Assembly (NCBI GenBank): GCA_002633025.1
Contig: NMRB01001188.1
Location: forward strand, 151,222-215,221
Source of the DNA: Notospermus geniculatus
Lineage: Eukaryota > Nemertea > Pilidiophora > Heteronemertea > Lineidae
Length of the DNA: 64,000 nucleotides
Reading direction: 5' to 3'
Shown: piece after piece, positions 36,426-46,929 of the stretch
How positions within the stretch are numbered: position 1 is the first letter of the stretch
How the letters are laid out: each line of letters opens with the position of its first letter
The notes under the pieces: model-generated
What the model was told of the DNA's origin: nothing
Seen by the model: only the letters and a program-made list of their open reading frames with translations
Databases searched by the model: none
Position numbers and translations under genes: made by a program

Positions 36426-37530
36426 GCTTGTTTTTTTTGTCGGGAGGGGGGCAGGCACTTGGATCTGGGGTACTGCAGTTTTGATCATTTTTCGGCCAAA
36501 ATCTGAATAAACGAGAAGATTTTCAGTGATATTTTGTAATCAGGCCAAATTTAGATGTGTTTCCTCCGCGCAACACATTGAGTTAAACAACAAACAGTTC
36601 ACAATACACTTTTTTCGTCAGTAAATATCCATCACCAAAACTCTCACTGAAATTAAAGTGCTTTTTCTAATTGGCGACATCCAGAATGCATCAATCCAAT
36701 CAGTGCAGCAGAGTGTGACAACCGGAATGACCGAGTTATTAAACTCCCGTGTTACTGAAATAGGACGGGTATAAAATCCTGGGGGCGAGGTTTAAGTAAC
36801 ACTTGTTGCCGGTTCCATATCCATTTTATGCTTACGTCGCCATGGTAACGGTAAACTGCTCCACTAATGTCGTCGTCTGCCATTGGTAGCTGCCAAGTAA
36901 ACACTGCACCGCTGTAACTCAATCGATAAGTACGAGTGTTCCTTTTCATCCACCCGCCATTCGAGATACTTTTTATGATGGTGTAATAGGACATGATATA
37001 TCCGCTGCAAAAATGTCCGGTTCACTCTTTTTGAGGCGTGAATTGGGCCCCCGAATAGAATCATAAGCCCCATTCACAATACGGAATTTTCATCGTGCTC
37101 AGTCCGCACCGAAGAAAGCGCCACTGCATTACCGGTAGGTTTTCTCTCTCTTGGCGGCCGACGTAACCTTTGACCTTTAGGCAACCTCGTTTAATGTACA
37201 CCGTATACCACAGCTACTTCATGGTGCCGAGGTTGATCGTGATCTGGTATATCAGGACGTTGCAAATGCATGCTCAACAAGGCTGTTCAAATCTATCTCC
37301 CCAATGATGTATGAGTTGGACAGGACAGCAGTCTTTTCACGTTGGTTCCAGATTCCGCCGCCAGGGGAGGGTCACGCATACCTCATTCATCAAGTGCCAC
37401 TTTAATAATCACCAGTAAAACGGGTAGAACCCCTAATGTGCTCATTGTCATTCAAACGAGGTTCTTCTATTAATAATGGTGTTTGTCTACTCAAGCGCGA
37501 CCATTTATCCATTCTTAATATAAAGAGGCC
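36426..37530. other. Upstream region of the ankyrin/cGAS-like gene
   Basis: No exon recognised on either strand and no strong repeat seen. It probably contains the promoter of the gene at 37589. Confidence 0.4.
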
Positions 37531-37537
37531 TATAAAA
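37531..37537 (+). promoter_or_regulatory. TATA-box candidate
   Basis: TATAAAA lies 52 bases before the ATG at 37589 and a second TATAAAG-like word lies just upstream (about 37519). This would place transcription start near 37560 and give a very short leader. Predicted from position and sequence only. Confidence 0.35.
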
Positions 37538-37588
37538 TGTGTATGGGCATTGCACAACGCTTAGGCCTTTCATGGACAACACATATAC

Positions 37589-40582
37589 ATGCAGACGAAG
37601 TTATCAAGATCTTTCGACATGTTGCGATTTTTTCGGTCCGCGTGCGGTGGAGTTCGGTACTTTGCTTCGCGGATATCGAGTATACGTCATGCATCAAACT
37701 GTTCAGATTCTCTCCACCAGGTGGCTGAGAGGGGTGATCTGGAGAAGCTAAAACACCGCGTGAACTCGGGAGAGGACATAAATGCACGATGCAGCCTAGG
37801 GTTTTCGTTGTTGCACTATGCCGCGAAGTCCAAAAATGTGAAAATATTGGAATATTTAGTAAACAATGGGCTCAACGTCAACAACCGTTCACCTGAGAAG
37901 GTCACTCCGTTGATGACGTCAGCGAAAAACGGTCGCCCAGAAATGATGAAGTGTTTAATCAAACTAGGAGCAGATTTAAATTCGAAGGACGAAGAAGGCA
38001 GGAATGTTTTACATTACGCATATGACGCGAATGATGTTGTAATCTTACAGGATGTATTAGAAGCAGGCGTGGATATTAATTCTTGCACAGATACGGGGAA
38101 CACGGTCCTGCATCATGCTTCACGTCACGGGAACATGGCGGCAGTTCAGTATCTCGTCACCCGCGGCGCTGACATACATTTGAGGAATAGATTCGAACTG
38201 ACCTGTCTCCATTATGCCGCTTCCTCCAAGAACACTGAACTCGTGGACTTTCTTGTTAAAATAGGTGCTGACATAAACGCTAAAAGCAGTAGCGGTCAGA
38301 CACCGATTCACAAGTCAGCTAGGGTAGGTGATCTTGACATCACTCGTCGTCTGGACGAGCTTGGGGCTGATGTGAATGCTAAGGATTCTGAACAAAGGAC
38401 GTGCATACACTTCGCTGCTGGTACAACCAACGTCGACCTCGCCAGGTATCTTGTTCAGAGAGGACTCGATGTCGATGAAACCAGCCGCGGCATCACACCC
38501 TTGTTCATTGCCGTCCAATCAGGAAGCGTTGAAATGGTCACGTGCCTGATTCAGATGGGAGCAGACATCAACAAAGCGCCGCAAGACGGGCGTAGGGCCA
38601 TTCATCTTGCGGCTCAGTGCGGTGATGTTGATGTTGTGAAGTGCCTTGTAGAACACAAGGCGAGCATGTTCGCATTTCATCCCAGAGATCTCTCTGTTCT
38701 TCACGTGGCGTTGCAATACCGAAGTTCAGAGGTGCTCGATTTCGTGGCAAAATCCGGCCTGTGTGACATTGAAGCAGGCTACCAAGGACAAGAAATCTCG
38801 CCGCTTTTAAAAAGCTGCACAACAGGGTACACAGACGGCGTCAGAATTCTCTTGGAGGCCGGTGCAAAGCAGAACAGCACTGACAAGGACGGTATGACTC
38901 CTCTCCACCGGAGTTGCGCACTGGGTTACATTGATATTGTTCGACTGCTGTTGTTGGCAGGCGCCGACGCTACCCTCCTAGACAAATCCGGTAGAACCCC
39001 TTTCCAGTATCTACCATTCGCTGATCACATCAACTATCAGACCTTAAAGGACTACCGCCACAAAACCGACAAATGTGGTGACGTTGAAGATGACCTTGAC
39101 CTCCCTGACCTTGGCAAGATGGCGAACAATCTGAGGGACATCCCAGGAATTGGAAAAATCACCACCATCCCAGTGACTTTCGCGAGAGATTGGCAAGACG
39201 ACATTTTGGTATTTCTCAACAGGTTGCCGCTGATTGGAAAACTATGCCAGGACCAATCCAACCTCAGACTCAGTCTGTGTGGAAGTGTAGCCGAGGGAAC
39301 AAAGGTTGGATTACCCGATGAAATAGACGTTTTATTTCAATTTGATCTCAAAGACAAGCACTGCAAAGTTGAACATGTTTACCCCGGGTACGTGGACTAT
39401 ACTTTGAAGGGAAATATATTTGTCCACGATGGAAGCAGAAGCTTCCATAAAGCATTTTTTGATGGATTCAAGCCTTTTCTCCTGTTTCCAGAGTTTCGGG
39501 ATGTCAAGGTCAAGGGTATTTCATTCCTGGGCGGGATCAGCTCTCCTCTAGAGACGGTCCAAGATGTCAACAGGAAAGCCAGTACATGTCTCCTACTCAA
39601 ATGGCAGGATCGCCGGAACCAGATAGCTATATCTGTTGATGCAGTCCCATGTCTCCACGTCAATGATTGGCCAGAAGGTGGGGTGACCCGCACGTGGCTC
39701 ATGGACTCAAGCGAACTGAAGAAAGCGGGTTATTGGCTAGTCCCAAAGGCGCCGAAAGCTGGCAGTGACGCTGGGAAACGTTTCAACTCGACAAAACGCC
39801 AGCAGCTGTGGCGTGTCTCCTTCACAGCTTTGGAAGTCATCCATATGGAGAGTTTGGAGGACAGAATCAAGGATGTATACATTACGGCAAAATGCCTCAG
39901 GAACCCGGATGTATGTGGCACCATGGTGAAAGATGGAAGTACACTACCCAGAGGTATAGACAGCTATCTAACCAGTTACTTTCTGAAAATGGAAGTTCTT
40001 AAGAACGTTAAGCACTTCATCAACTCCGACCTGAGCCTCGGTGAAATGGTGTGTAAAGTCTACCGTGACCTTGCCGATGACCTTTCCAGGGGTTTTATTC
40101 CTGTGTTTTTCATGCCAAAAGCGAATGCATTAGACGGGCACAAACTCGATGTGAAAAAAACCGAGGAGGTCGCAAAAGTTATGTACGATCTCGTGAGGAA
40201 GGTGTATGATCAACAACCTGGATTATCACAGAAGACCTTGGCACCTAGGGAGACCCCTGCCATGTACAGACACTCCTTCTTGCAGCAAAATGAAGATATG
40301 GAAGCCGACGAGGAAAGGAAGCAGTCACAAGAGCATGTGAGCGAAGAAGCTGACGCGAGTTCGTCACACACTGAGTCCGGCGAATCTCCGTCGCTACCGG
40401 AGACGTCTCGTCTCAAACACAGAGGATTGTCACTGTTCGCTTCGTATAGGAATGCATTTTGGCAGGACGTACAGCCTGAGAATGAGCAAAGGACACAGAC
40501 GAGTGCTGGTGAAAATCAACCTCGGCTATGGCGAGGAAGGTTGCGGTTCATCGACGTCTCAAATATACGACGTGCACGTTGA
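37589..40582 (+). CDS. Ankyrin-repeat Mab21/cGAS-like nucleotidyltransferase (cGLR-type)
   Basis: A single intact 997-codon exon. Residues about 40-480 form 12-14 ankyrin repeats (L-H-x-A-A and G-A-D-(I/V)-N landmarks). Residues about 510-875 form a Mab21/cGAS-type domain: G565-S566, then E578-x-D580 in P-D-E-I-D-V-L-F, and D684 in I-S-V-D-A-V-P. Gly-Ser to Glu spacing equals that of cGAS, so the metal-binding triad is complete. The following W-P and S-Y-F-L-K-x-E-x-L elements fit the family. No cGAS-type zinc-ribbon H...CC...C cluster is seen. Residues 880-997 are polar and probably disordered. The next Met (residue 11, 37619) has a better start context and opens an Arg-rich, acid-poor leader (MLRFFRSACGGVRYFASRIS). 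Family knowledge: cGLRs sense nucleic acids and make cyclic dinucleotides that activate STING; Mab21 relatives can be inactive. Activity and ligand here are inferred. Confidence 0.88.
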   Translation: MQTKLSRSFDMLRFFRSACGGVRYFASRISSIRHASNCSDSLHQVAERGDLEKLKHRVNSGEDINARCSLGFSLLHYAAKSKNVKILEYLVNNGLNVNNRSPEKVTPLMTSAKNGRPEMMKCLIKLGADLNSKDEEGRNVLHYAYDANDVVILQDVLEAGVDINSCTDTGNTVLHHASRHGNMAAVQYLVTRGADIHLRNRFELTCLHYAASSKNTELVDFLVKIGADINAKSSSGQTPIHKSARVGDLDITRRLDELGADVNAKDSEQRTCIHFAAGTTNVDLARYLVQRGLDVDETSRGITPLFIAVQSGSVEMVTCLIQMGADINKAPQDGRRAIHLAAQCGDVDVVKCLVEHKASMFAFHPRDLSVLHVALQYRSSEVLDFVAKSGLCDIEAGYQGQEISPLLKSCTTGYTDGVRILLEAGAKQNSTDKDGMTPLHRSCALGYIDIVRLLLLAGADATLLDKSGRTPFQYLPFADHINYQTLKDYRHKTDKCGDVEDDLDLPDLGKMANNLRDIPGIGKITTIPVTFARDWQDDILVFLNRLPLIGKLCQDQSNLRLSLCGSVAEGTKVGLPDEIDVLFQFDLKDKHCKVEHVYPGYVDYTLKGNIFVHDGSRSFHKAFFDGFKPFLLFPEFRDVKVKGISFLGGISSPLETVQDVNRKASTCLLLKWQDRRNQIAISVDAVPCLHVNDWPEGGVTRTWLMDSSELKKAGYWLVPKAPKAGSDAGKRFNSTKRQQLWRVSFTALEVIHMESLEDRIKDVYITAKCLRNPDVCGTMVKDGSTLPRGIDSYLTSYFLKMEVLKNVKHFINSDLSLGEMVCKVYRDLADDLSRGFIPVFFMPKANALDGHKLDVKKTEEVAKVMYDLVRKVYDQQPGLSQKTLAPRETPAMYRHSFLQQNEDMEADEERKQSQEHVSEEADASSSHTESGESPSLPETSRLKHRGLSLFASYRNAFWQDVQPENEQRTQTSAGENQPRLWRGRLRFIDVSNIRRAR

Positions 40583-40982
40583 TGGACATTCCTGTCACCA
40601 TTCCACGTCGCTATTTACTTGAAAGACAAACACGGAGTTGTCTTAATGGACAGGCTAACACAAGCAATCATATGCATTGTAGTTTTTATATACATGTAAA
40701 TATTGATATTGAACGATGCAACGCCCCTAAATACATGTACTTGTCTTTAGAAACTCGATTTCTTAAAGTAGGCCTACTCCCACGTGGAAACCTGTCTTAC
40801 AAACCGGTGTTTTCCATCACTGCACTTAGGCGAAACAAGGTCTTGGTGTCTATCTTCCAGCTGCAGGTTGCATACGCCGAAAACAGCAGTGTCAAAATTC
40901 TGTGGATGAAGTAAAGTTTAGGATACTTTTGTCCCGTGTCGACTCCGAAAGCACTCTGAAGCGCTTCATCCCTACTTCGTTC

Positions 40983-40988
40983 AATAAA
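40983..40988 (+). terminator. Polyadenylation signal AATAAA
   Basis: A canonical AATAAA about 400 bases after the stop codon of the ankyrin/cGAS-like gene, giving it a short 3' UTR. It is the only AATAAA I noticed between that stop and the neighbouring minus-strand gene, apart from one at about 41180. Confidence 0.5.
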
Positions 40989-41206
40989 ATATTCGAACTC
41001 GGCCTCGGTTGAGAAAGAGGAGTTGCAACAAGCTTTTCATCAGTTTCTTACAAGATTTCAAATGAATGTACAGGTCGGCCACAGGTCAGGAGGAGATGAT
41101 CTCCTCCTGGCCAGGTCAAATATGATAAAATTTATGAATTGTGGGCACCGGCTGGTTGGCTGCTCGTGACTCATCCTAAATAAAGGCAATGCCAATCACA
41201 GGTTGC

Positions 41207-41273
41207 TTATTGGACTTTCGCCAATGCTTGTTCCAAATCTTTCTGAAGATCATCTGGGTCCTCAAGTCCAACA
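41207..41273 (-). CDS. PLP enzyme last exon
   Basis: Completes F-S-V-G-L-E-D-P-D-D-L-Q-K-D-L and ends A-K-V-Q at TAA (41207-41209). Confidence 0.8.
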
Positions 41274-43766
41274 CTGAAGAGATAAGAAAGGAAGCTTACG
41301 TCGCTATACGCCAGGTCCGTTGCAGAGATCTCACCAGGAATTTACGCAGTTTGTGCAACGAAATGGTCGTGACTCTTTCTGCCACTAGAGGTCTCTCACA
41401 CTTTAATCTCGGCCTACCAATCAATGCAGAGATGATAGGCCTAACAGTATCCATCTTTTCATAATTTTGAGATCTCACCTGAACCTGATCAGGCCGTCTG
41501 TGATTCTTCCCGACTTTCTCTCCTCATCCGTCATCACCATGGGTCCGTGGGTCATGGAGGCCGCATGTTCAATCAGGGAATCGACCCCTCCAAGTGAGAC
41601 TGCGAGCTGTATCAACCTCACTCCCTGCATGAAAGTCAAACTAATGGCATCATGTCGCGAGCAGTGATACTTTTCCCGACATTACTTCGAGAGAAACCTC
41701 TCCGACTAAACTCGAGATTACATCGGCCTATTTCGAGAGAAACCTCGCCGACGAAACTTCATAGCCGTTCGTGGACCCTTCCTGCGGTGGCAACTTGAAG
41801 ATACGTCAGGAAACTGTGGTTATACACCGTATATCCAGTGGGCTGTGATCACATAGGCCTACATGGCCTGATAAAAGAACGGTACATGCTGCCTAGGGTG
41901 TGAAGGTAACCCACCTCGACAAGCGTCTTCCCTGCGAGTAGCCCTCCCTTCAATTCAAAGGATATCATTCCGCTGTAACCATGAGACGACATTTGCTTCT
42001 TGGCTATGTCGTGAGAGGGGTGTGATGCGAGGCCGGGGTAGAAAACACTGGCAATCTGCAACGACGAGGCACAAAACTCAGAAGGACTTGGGATGTACAC
42101 TTGATGTCATGCAAGGAAAATTAGTTAAAGGACAATTCATCCCCAGACAATTCGTCCCATAGGACATTTCGTCCCGGACACAATTCGTCACCTAGGCCAT
42201 TCATCCCCCATCCTCTTGCAACAGGTCCTCTAAAACGCGCTCCCCTATTCGCACGTCCGAGGCCCTGTTGAAATTGGCGCCTTTTCGCGTGGAACTAGCG
42301 ACAGAAAATCTGTCGCTGAATACAACCAATCACAGCGAAGCTTCTCTCCCGCCATGGTCACTCCCAAATATGGTGGTTTCAAACATTCCTCGATTCGCTG
42401 ACAAACTCGCTGGATTTTTTAATATTCCTGAATTAACTTCGCGTAAAACTGGTTGTCATGGATTATCTAGATAATGGGTAAGTACCGACGGGTTCAAAAC
42501 ACGAAGGTATGATCCAGTTCATGTGTTTGGGGCAGCTATCATTCCGACAGCATGCATAAATTATGGAATGAGATGCATTGCTATGAGACTGGTACCCGCT
42601 AACTCATAACACCAGATATATGTGCATACGTTACAGCACTAGGCGCGATGTCTGCCCATTACATCAAGTGGCGATCCCCCACTGCATTGCATGGTTTATT
42701 CGTGAATTACCAGTTGGCGAGTACACATGAGGGAACAGCCCTCTTCCCCATCAAAACGGGGTGGGTTTCCCCAGGGCATTGTAACGCGCTATGCAGAGTG
42801 GAAATGCCCTGGGTTCCCAGGATGTTCATCCCCAGACAATTCGACTTCGTCCCAAGGACAATTGGTCCAGAGACAATTTGTCCCTGGAGAATTGGTCTCC
42901 TGTGACAATTCGTCGGCTAGGTACACTCTGACGTAGTCTACCTCTGATTCTGAAATCTCTCACAGTTCTGAGAAGCATTCCTACAATAATATTGTGAGGT
43001 TTCCCAAATCTGACGAAACACGAAGTATGAAATACGAAATTCAACTGCATTTCACGTAGAGTGATCATGTCGGCCTCCGGAGGATACCTTTGGATGGCCA
43101 TCCAGGAACGTCGCCAGTTTGAGAGCTGTTGAGCTGACTCGTTGCATCCGTATCGGCAGCGTCTTTAGGCCCCGGATGAGGAGAGAGGCATCCCATGGCG
43201 ACTGAAGGAGGAAGGATCAGAATAAATTGAAAGCAAACAGAGTGAAGTTTGACGATCTACGGTGACACCCATATGGCTGGCTACACTTACCAGTGTGACA
43301 CCCATGGTCGTCGCCAGCACCTTAAACTTCTTCCAGAGTTCTAACGTCCTGAAGGTCAGACAGCCGCCGATGAGGTCCGAATGGCCACCGAGGTACTTGG
43401 TGCTGGAATGAGAACGACCTTTCAATTCTCTTGTGCTTCGTCGGGGACCTTAAGGCCGAGGCATTTAGACCACGGGCCCTGCTCTTCATGTGATAGATTA
43501 GCTTTTGTATTCTGCCCTGCAAACAATACCTAAAGGTAGACCTTAGAGTTAAGGAAGCTTCTAGAATACGGCCCATTGTCTTTCAAACTCACCAGCTATG
43601 CATTGAGATATCCACGCCATACTTGATGGGTTGCTGCAGGTACGGAGAGGCAAAGGAGCCGTCCACGAACGTGGTCAAGTTTGGATAGGTTTCCTTGAGT
43701 TTCCCGAATTCTTCGAGCGATAGAACATCGATGGTAGGATTTCTCGGGACCTCGGCCAACAGAAAC
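41207..43766 (-). CDS. Cystathionine gamma-lyase-type PLP enzyme, C-terminal half (6 exons, frameshifted)
   Basis: Minus-strand exons 43593-43766, 43291-43402, 43088-43201, 41915-42055, 41479-41624 and 41207-41273 join in phase. They give the C-terminal half of a Cys/Met-metabolism PLP enzyme. Landmarks: P-x-N-P-T, the D-G-S-F-A-S-P-Y-L strand, S-C-T-K-Y-L-G-G-H-S-D with the PLP lysine, S-P-W-D-A...R-G-L-K-T-L-P-I-R, Y-P-G-L-A-S-H-P and S-L-G-G-V-D-S-L-I-E-H. The C-terminus S-V-G-L-E-D-P-D-D-L is typical. The family splits or condenses sulfur amino acids; gamma-lyase versus methionine lyase cannot be decided. The first ~180 residues are missing, and the first exon seems shifted by one A (see finding). 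Confidence 0.75.
41479..41624 (-). CDS. PLP enzyme exon
   Basis: Begins G-V-R-L-I-Q-L-A-V-S-L-G-G-V-D-S and continues with S-M-T-H-G-P-M and R-I-T-D-G-L-I-R-F. Phase 0 in, 2 out. Confidence 0.8.
41915..42055 (-). CDS. PLP enzyme exon
   Basis: 47 codons with V-F-Y-P-G-L-A-S-H-P and G-Y-S-G-M-I-S-F-E-L. Phase 0 to 0. Acceptor CGTTGCAG, donor GTGGGT. Confidence 0.8.
42110..42920. repeat. Degenerate GACAATTCGTCCC repeats in intron
   Basis: Two clusters (42125-42205 and 42825-42915) of words such as CCCAGACAATTCGTCCC and GGACAATTGGTCC lie in the 1 kb intron between the third and fourth listed PLP enzyme exons. Confidence 0.55.
43088..43201 (-). CDS. PLP enzyme exon
   Basis: 38 codons beginning S-P-W-D-A-S-L-L-I-R-G-L-K-T-L-P-I-R, a strongly conserved family block. 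Phase 0 to 0. Confidence 0.8.
43291..43402 (-). CDS. PLP enzyme exon with catalytic lysine
   Basis: T-K-Y-L-G-G-H-S-D-L-I-G-G carries the lysine that binds pyridoxal phosphate. Phase 2 in, 0 out. Donor GTAAGT. Confidence 0.8.
43593..43766 (-). CDS. PLP enzyme exon (E-x-P-x-N-P-T region, possible frameshift)
   Basis: Acceptor CTGTCCAG, donor GTGAGT. Downstream of the A run it reads N-P-T-I-D-V-L-S and V-D-G-S-F-A-S-P-Y. Upstream of it the expected L-L-A-E-V-P-R lies in the neighbouring frame. Confidence 0.65.
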
Positions 43767-44939
43767 TGGACAGGAAAGAGTGTGGCATTACAAATATCGG
43801 TCAGTGCTGCACGTATTTGCTTGCCAAATAAACAATTCCAAAAAAATTAATGAACGCTTCGGTCAGGAATATGTGGACCTAGTCAACTGAGCTATAGGTC
43901 CAAGGACCAAGAAGGTGGTCTACACAGCCTCGGCCTGGATTTTAAGGAATTAGCACGTGGCAACTCCTGCCTTGCCATCTAGTGGTGGCTCATAAAATCA
44001 CTGGGGGCACCATGTGACTCAAGGGTGTGGCTCAACAAAATTGCCCAACACCTCAAAGGTTGGCAAAACTCAACGGGCAGAAGTTACTCTTGGTGATCTC
44101 GAGAACCCTTTCTGTCAGTTAAACAGGCACCGTGGTAAATTCTGGCTCAGTGATATGATTTTTGAGGTTTTTAAAAGAACAATGTACCGAAAGGGGGCGG
44201 TTCAAAATGGCGGCAAAATGTATGACCTTGGTATGGACCACTAATTTCCAATCAATAATAGGCCTATAGGAAGGCCTAATCCACATAAAATACCAATAAA
44301 AATCCTTCTCTCAATTAAACAGGATTCCACACAAACTTGCAAATTTAGACGAATAGTCGACAAATCAAAAATGAATTCAAAATCAATGGTTGTCAATAGC
44401 AACGGATGCACTATAAAAGTGGGAACGGCAGCTGAAACGAGTTCACCGGCTTTATAGACCTACTACTTCCNTGGCCTTGGCCAGCTCTTGTTGTTCATGC
44501 AGTTCAGCTTTAAAGATTATGTCAGCCAGTTATTTTAGTGTCCGACAGTTATTGCTTTGAATAGCACATGTTCTATTCCTCGCCAGAAATATTTGCAATC
44601 TTTTCGAACAATACGCTGCAATCGTCGACAATAGACACTAAAAGCAAATTTTGTTTCACGTGGAAGAGCCACACGACAGAAACTTGCGACACTAACTTGC
44701 TCAACAGTTACAAGAGCTTGCAGACAACAGGCCTTTGCCTTTTTTTCTTTCACGTGGAAGACCAATCGGTAGGTTTATTGCGACAGTTTTGCCAGAACTG
44801 TTGCAAGTTTTGTTTCGCGTGGAAGGCCGGCATGAGGCATGAAAATCAAGAGCACCTAACGCCCAAAAAATGCAGAAAGTAAACCTCCGGCTTATTGCAA
44901 ATGCGGAATACATAAAGATTAATCATTAATTTTTCCATG
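43767..44939. other. Region upstream of the PLP enzyme fragment, nothing recognised
   Basis: I searched the minus strand for the missing N-terminal exons and found none. An N lies at 44471. Open frames on both strands at 44535-44913 have no family motifs. Confidence 0.45.
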
Positions 44940-45840
44940 GTTTTTAGCTCACTGGGTGAGCTATTACAATGGTGCAGCGTCCGTCGTCCGTCGTTGTCCG
45001 TTAGCAGGGCACGTTTCGTAACCGCTGGAGTTATTGATCTGGTACATATATACCCCTAGGTCAGATGACCCACGGCACAAAGTTTCGGTCCTATTCGACT
45101 CTCAGTTTGGCCACCAGGTGGCGGAAACCAAAAACACAAAAAGTTCAATAACTCCTGAACTAATGACTAGATCATCTCCAAATTTTTATCATAGGTGTAG
45201 TTAATAAGGATACATAACATATATAACGGGTTTTTGATTTGGCCCCACTTTTCAAGGTCACAGAGGTCAAAGTTCGGCAAAATTGACGAACCTGCCACAG
45301 TTTGTCATTATTTCATCGAGTGACTTCATATCTTGCATAAACATGCATTGGAGGGGTACCTTTAAAAATACCAAGTTTCGGCCCGATTTGACATCAAGTA
45401 TGGCCGCCAGGTGGCGTAACCTGAAAATCAAGTAAGTGCTATTACTCAGGAACGGCTTGATGCAGAGTGCTCAAATTTGATATTTTCCTCCATCTAGATG
45501 ACCTTTACATGCATGTCAAATTTCGGCCTGATTTGACTTCAAACATGGCCACCAGGTGGGGTAACCCAAAAATCATCAAAGTGCTGTAACTCAGGAATGC
45601 CTTAACCCAAAGCGCTCCAATGTAATATGTGGCCCCCCTGTAGATGACCTTTATGTCGACGTGAAGTTTCGGCCCAATTGGACATCCAATATGGCAGCCA
45701 GGTGGCGTAACCCGAAAATAATCAAAAGTCCTACCTGGGAATGACCTGACCCAGATTGCTCATAACTGATATGTACCTCCCTCTGTCATTAGACTATTCG
45801 TCCAACCCAGTGAGTACATGGTCCATGGACCATTTCATTT
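44940..45840 (+). repeat. Tandem repeat with TGGCC(A/G)CCAGGTGGCG motif
   Basis: It opens with CTCACTGGGTGAGCTATTAC and a GTCCGTCGTCCGTCGTTGTC run. It then has four units of about 145 or 290 bases, each ending with TGGCCACCAGGTGGCG or a close variant (starts near 45108, 45401, 45545, 45692), followed by GTAACCxxAAAATCA. Related to the array at 60840-61960. Confidence 0.7.
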
Positions 45841-45856
45841 CTTGTTTTGTTTTTAG

Positions 45857-45880
45857 GTACTGCTGAAACTGCATCCGCCG
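45857..45880 (+). CDS. Candidate 24-base microexon
   Basis: TTGTTTTGTTTTTAG precedes, and GTAAGT follows, a 24-base open stretch reading T-A-E-T-A-S-A in phase 1-1, the same phase as the LamG gene's exons on this strand. Tentative. Confidence 0.25.
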
Positions 45881-46388
45881 GTAAGTTTTTGAGAAATAAT
45901 CTTTCATTGGACACTTCTAAAGCTGGCCGCACATATAAGAATTTACCTCTATGAGATCATCTCAGTGAGATCATCAAGCTGTCATTTACTCCTGATGCTG
46001 GCAGCATAGGCCTTGTTACAAATAGTTTCGTAAAAACAGCGCAGTTTGTAAAATGTTCACGTTTTATAAAACATGTTGTTGTATTTTATAAAACAATGCG
46101 CATTTTGCCGAATTTCGTAAAAATACTGCACGTGAATCGTAAAATCATTCCCCCAGATGTGTAAAACTGAACACCCACGTTCGTAAAATTTTCTATAGGT
46201 GACGAGAATCGTAAAACAGTCTTCGACCATTTCTATAAAGTACTTTTTCGTAAAACCTGCGGTGTGTTTCATAAAATCTGCCGGTCTCTGCCATCTGTTT
46301 ACTGATCATGGCATAATTTTTCAGGCCTTAGGGTCTTCGTTTTTTTGACATCCCTGTTGAAACTTTCTGTGGCACCAGCACTTGAGTG

Positions 46389-46525
46389 TAAGGCTAAGAA
46401 TCCATTCACGCGATTTTCTTGCCGCAGACGCTCGAAAGCATTGTTTGTTTCCGCCGCGTTGGTCGTGGACAAAGGATGCGACATCGCGCGGCACGAAAAT
46501 CGCGTGAATGGATTCTTAGCCTTAC
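46389..46525. mobile_element. Palindromic MITE inside foldback arm
   Basis: Arms AAGGCTAAGAATCCATTCAC and complement. The matching site in the other arm (near 50660) lacks it, so it is a later insertion. Confidence 0.7.
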
Positions 46526-46929
46526 TGCAATGAAGACCATTTTACGCCACCACTAGGCCTACCAATCAAGACCATTTACAGGTCGCTGAAGGATGGGATT
46601 GTGCTGGTGAAATGAAACTAGCCTTGGAGACGGCACTTCTAAACAAGAGGGCCGTGAGCCTTGCGCTCAGCTGACTATGGCCTGCCACGATGAAACAGGG
46701 GAAAGAGCGATAAGTAGGTGAATCGAGATATATGTCTGATCAGACCCATTGGGTGGGAAGGGGTTATTGATATCACTTGCCCAAACAGTTTGAGTTGGGC
46801 TGTGGTTTTATCCGGATTGGACTAACATCACCATAAAGTTAAAGTTAAAGTTTGAGTTTATAGTCTGATATCAACAACGGTAGAGGTGTCATCCGACTTC
46901 ACACTTTAACCCCAGTCTATCCTGAAACC

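Noticed and set aside
36040-36488. Pro/Leu-rich minus-strand open frames
   Set aside because: Products of the ~24-base minisatellite; three frames are open at once.
44940-45840. Coding repeats in the GTCCGTC/CCAGGTGGCG arrays
   Set aside because: Frames are broken by stops in each unit and there are no conserved residues.
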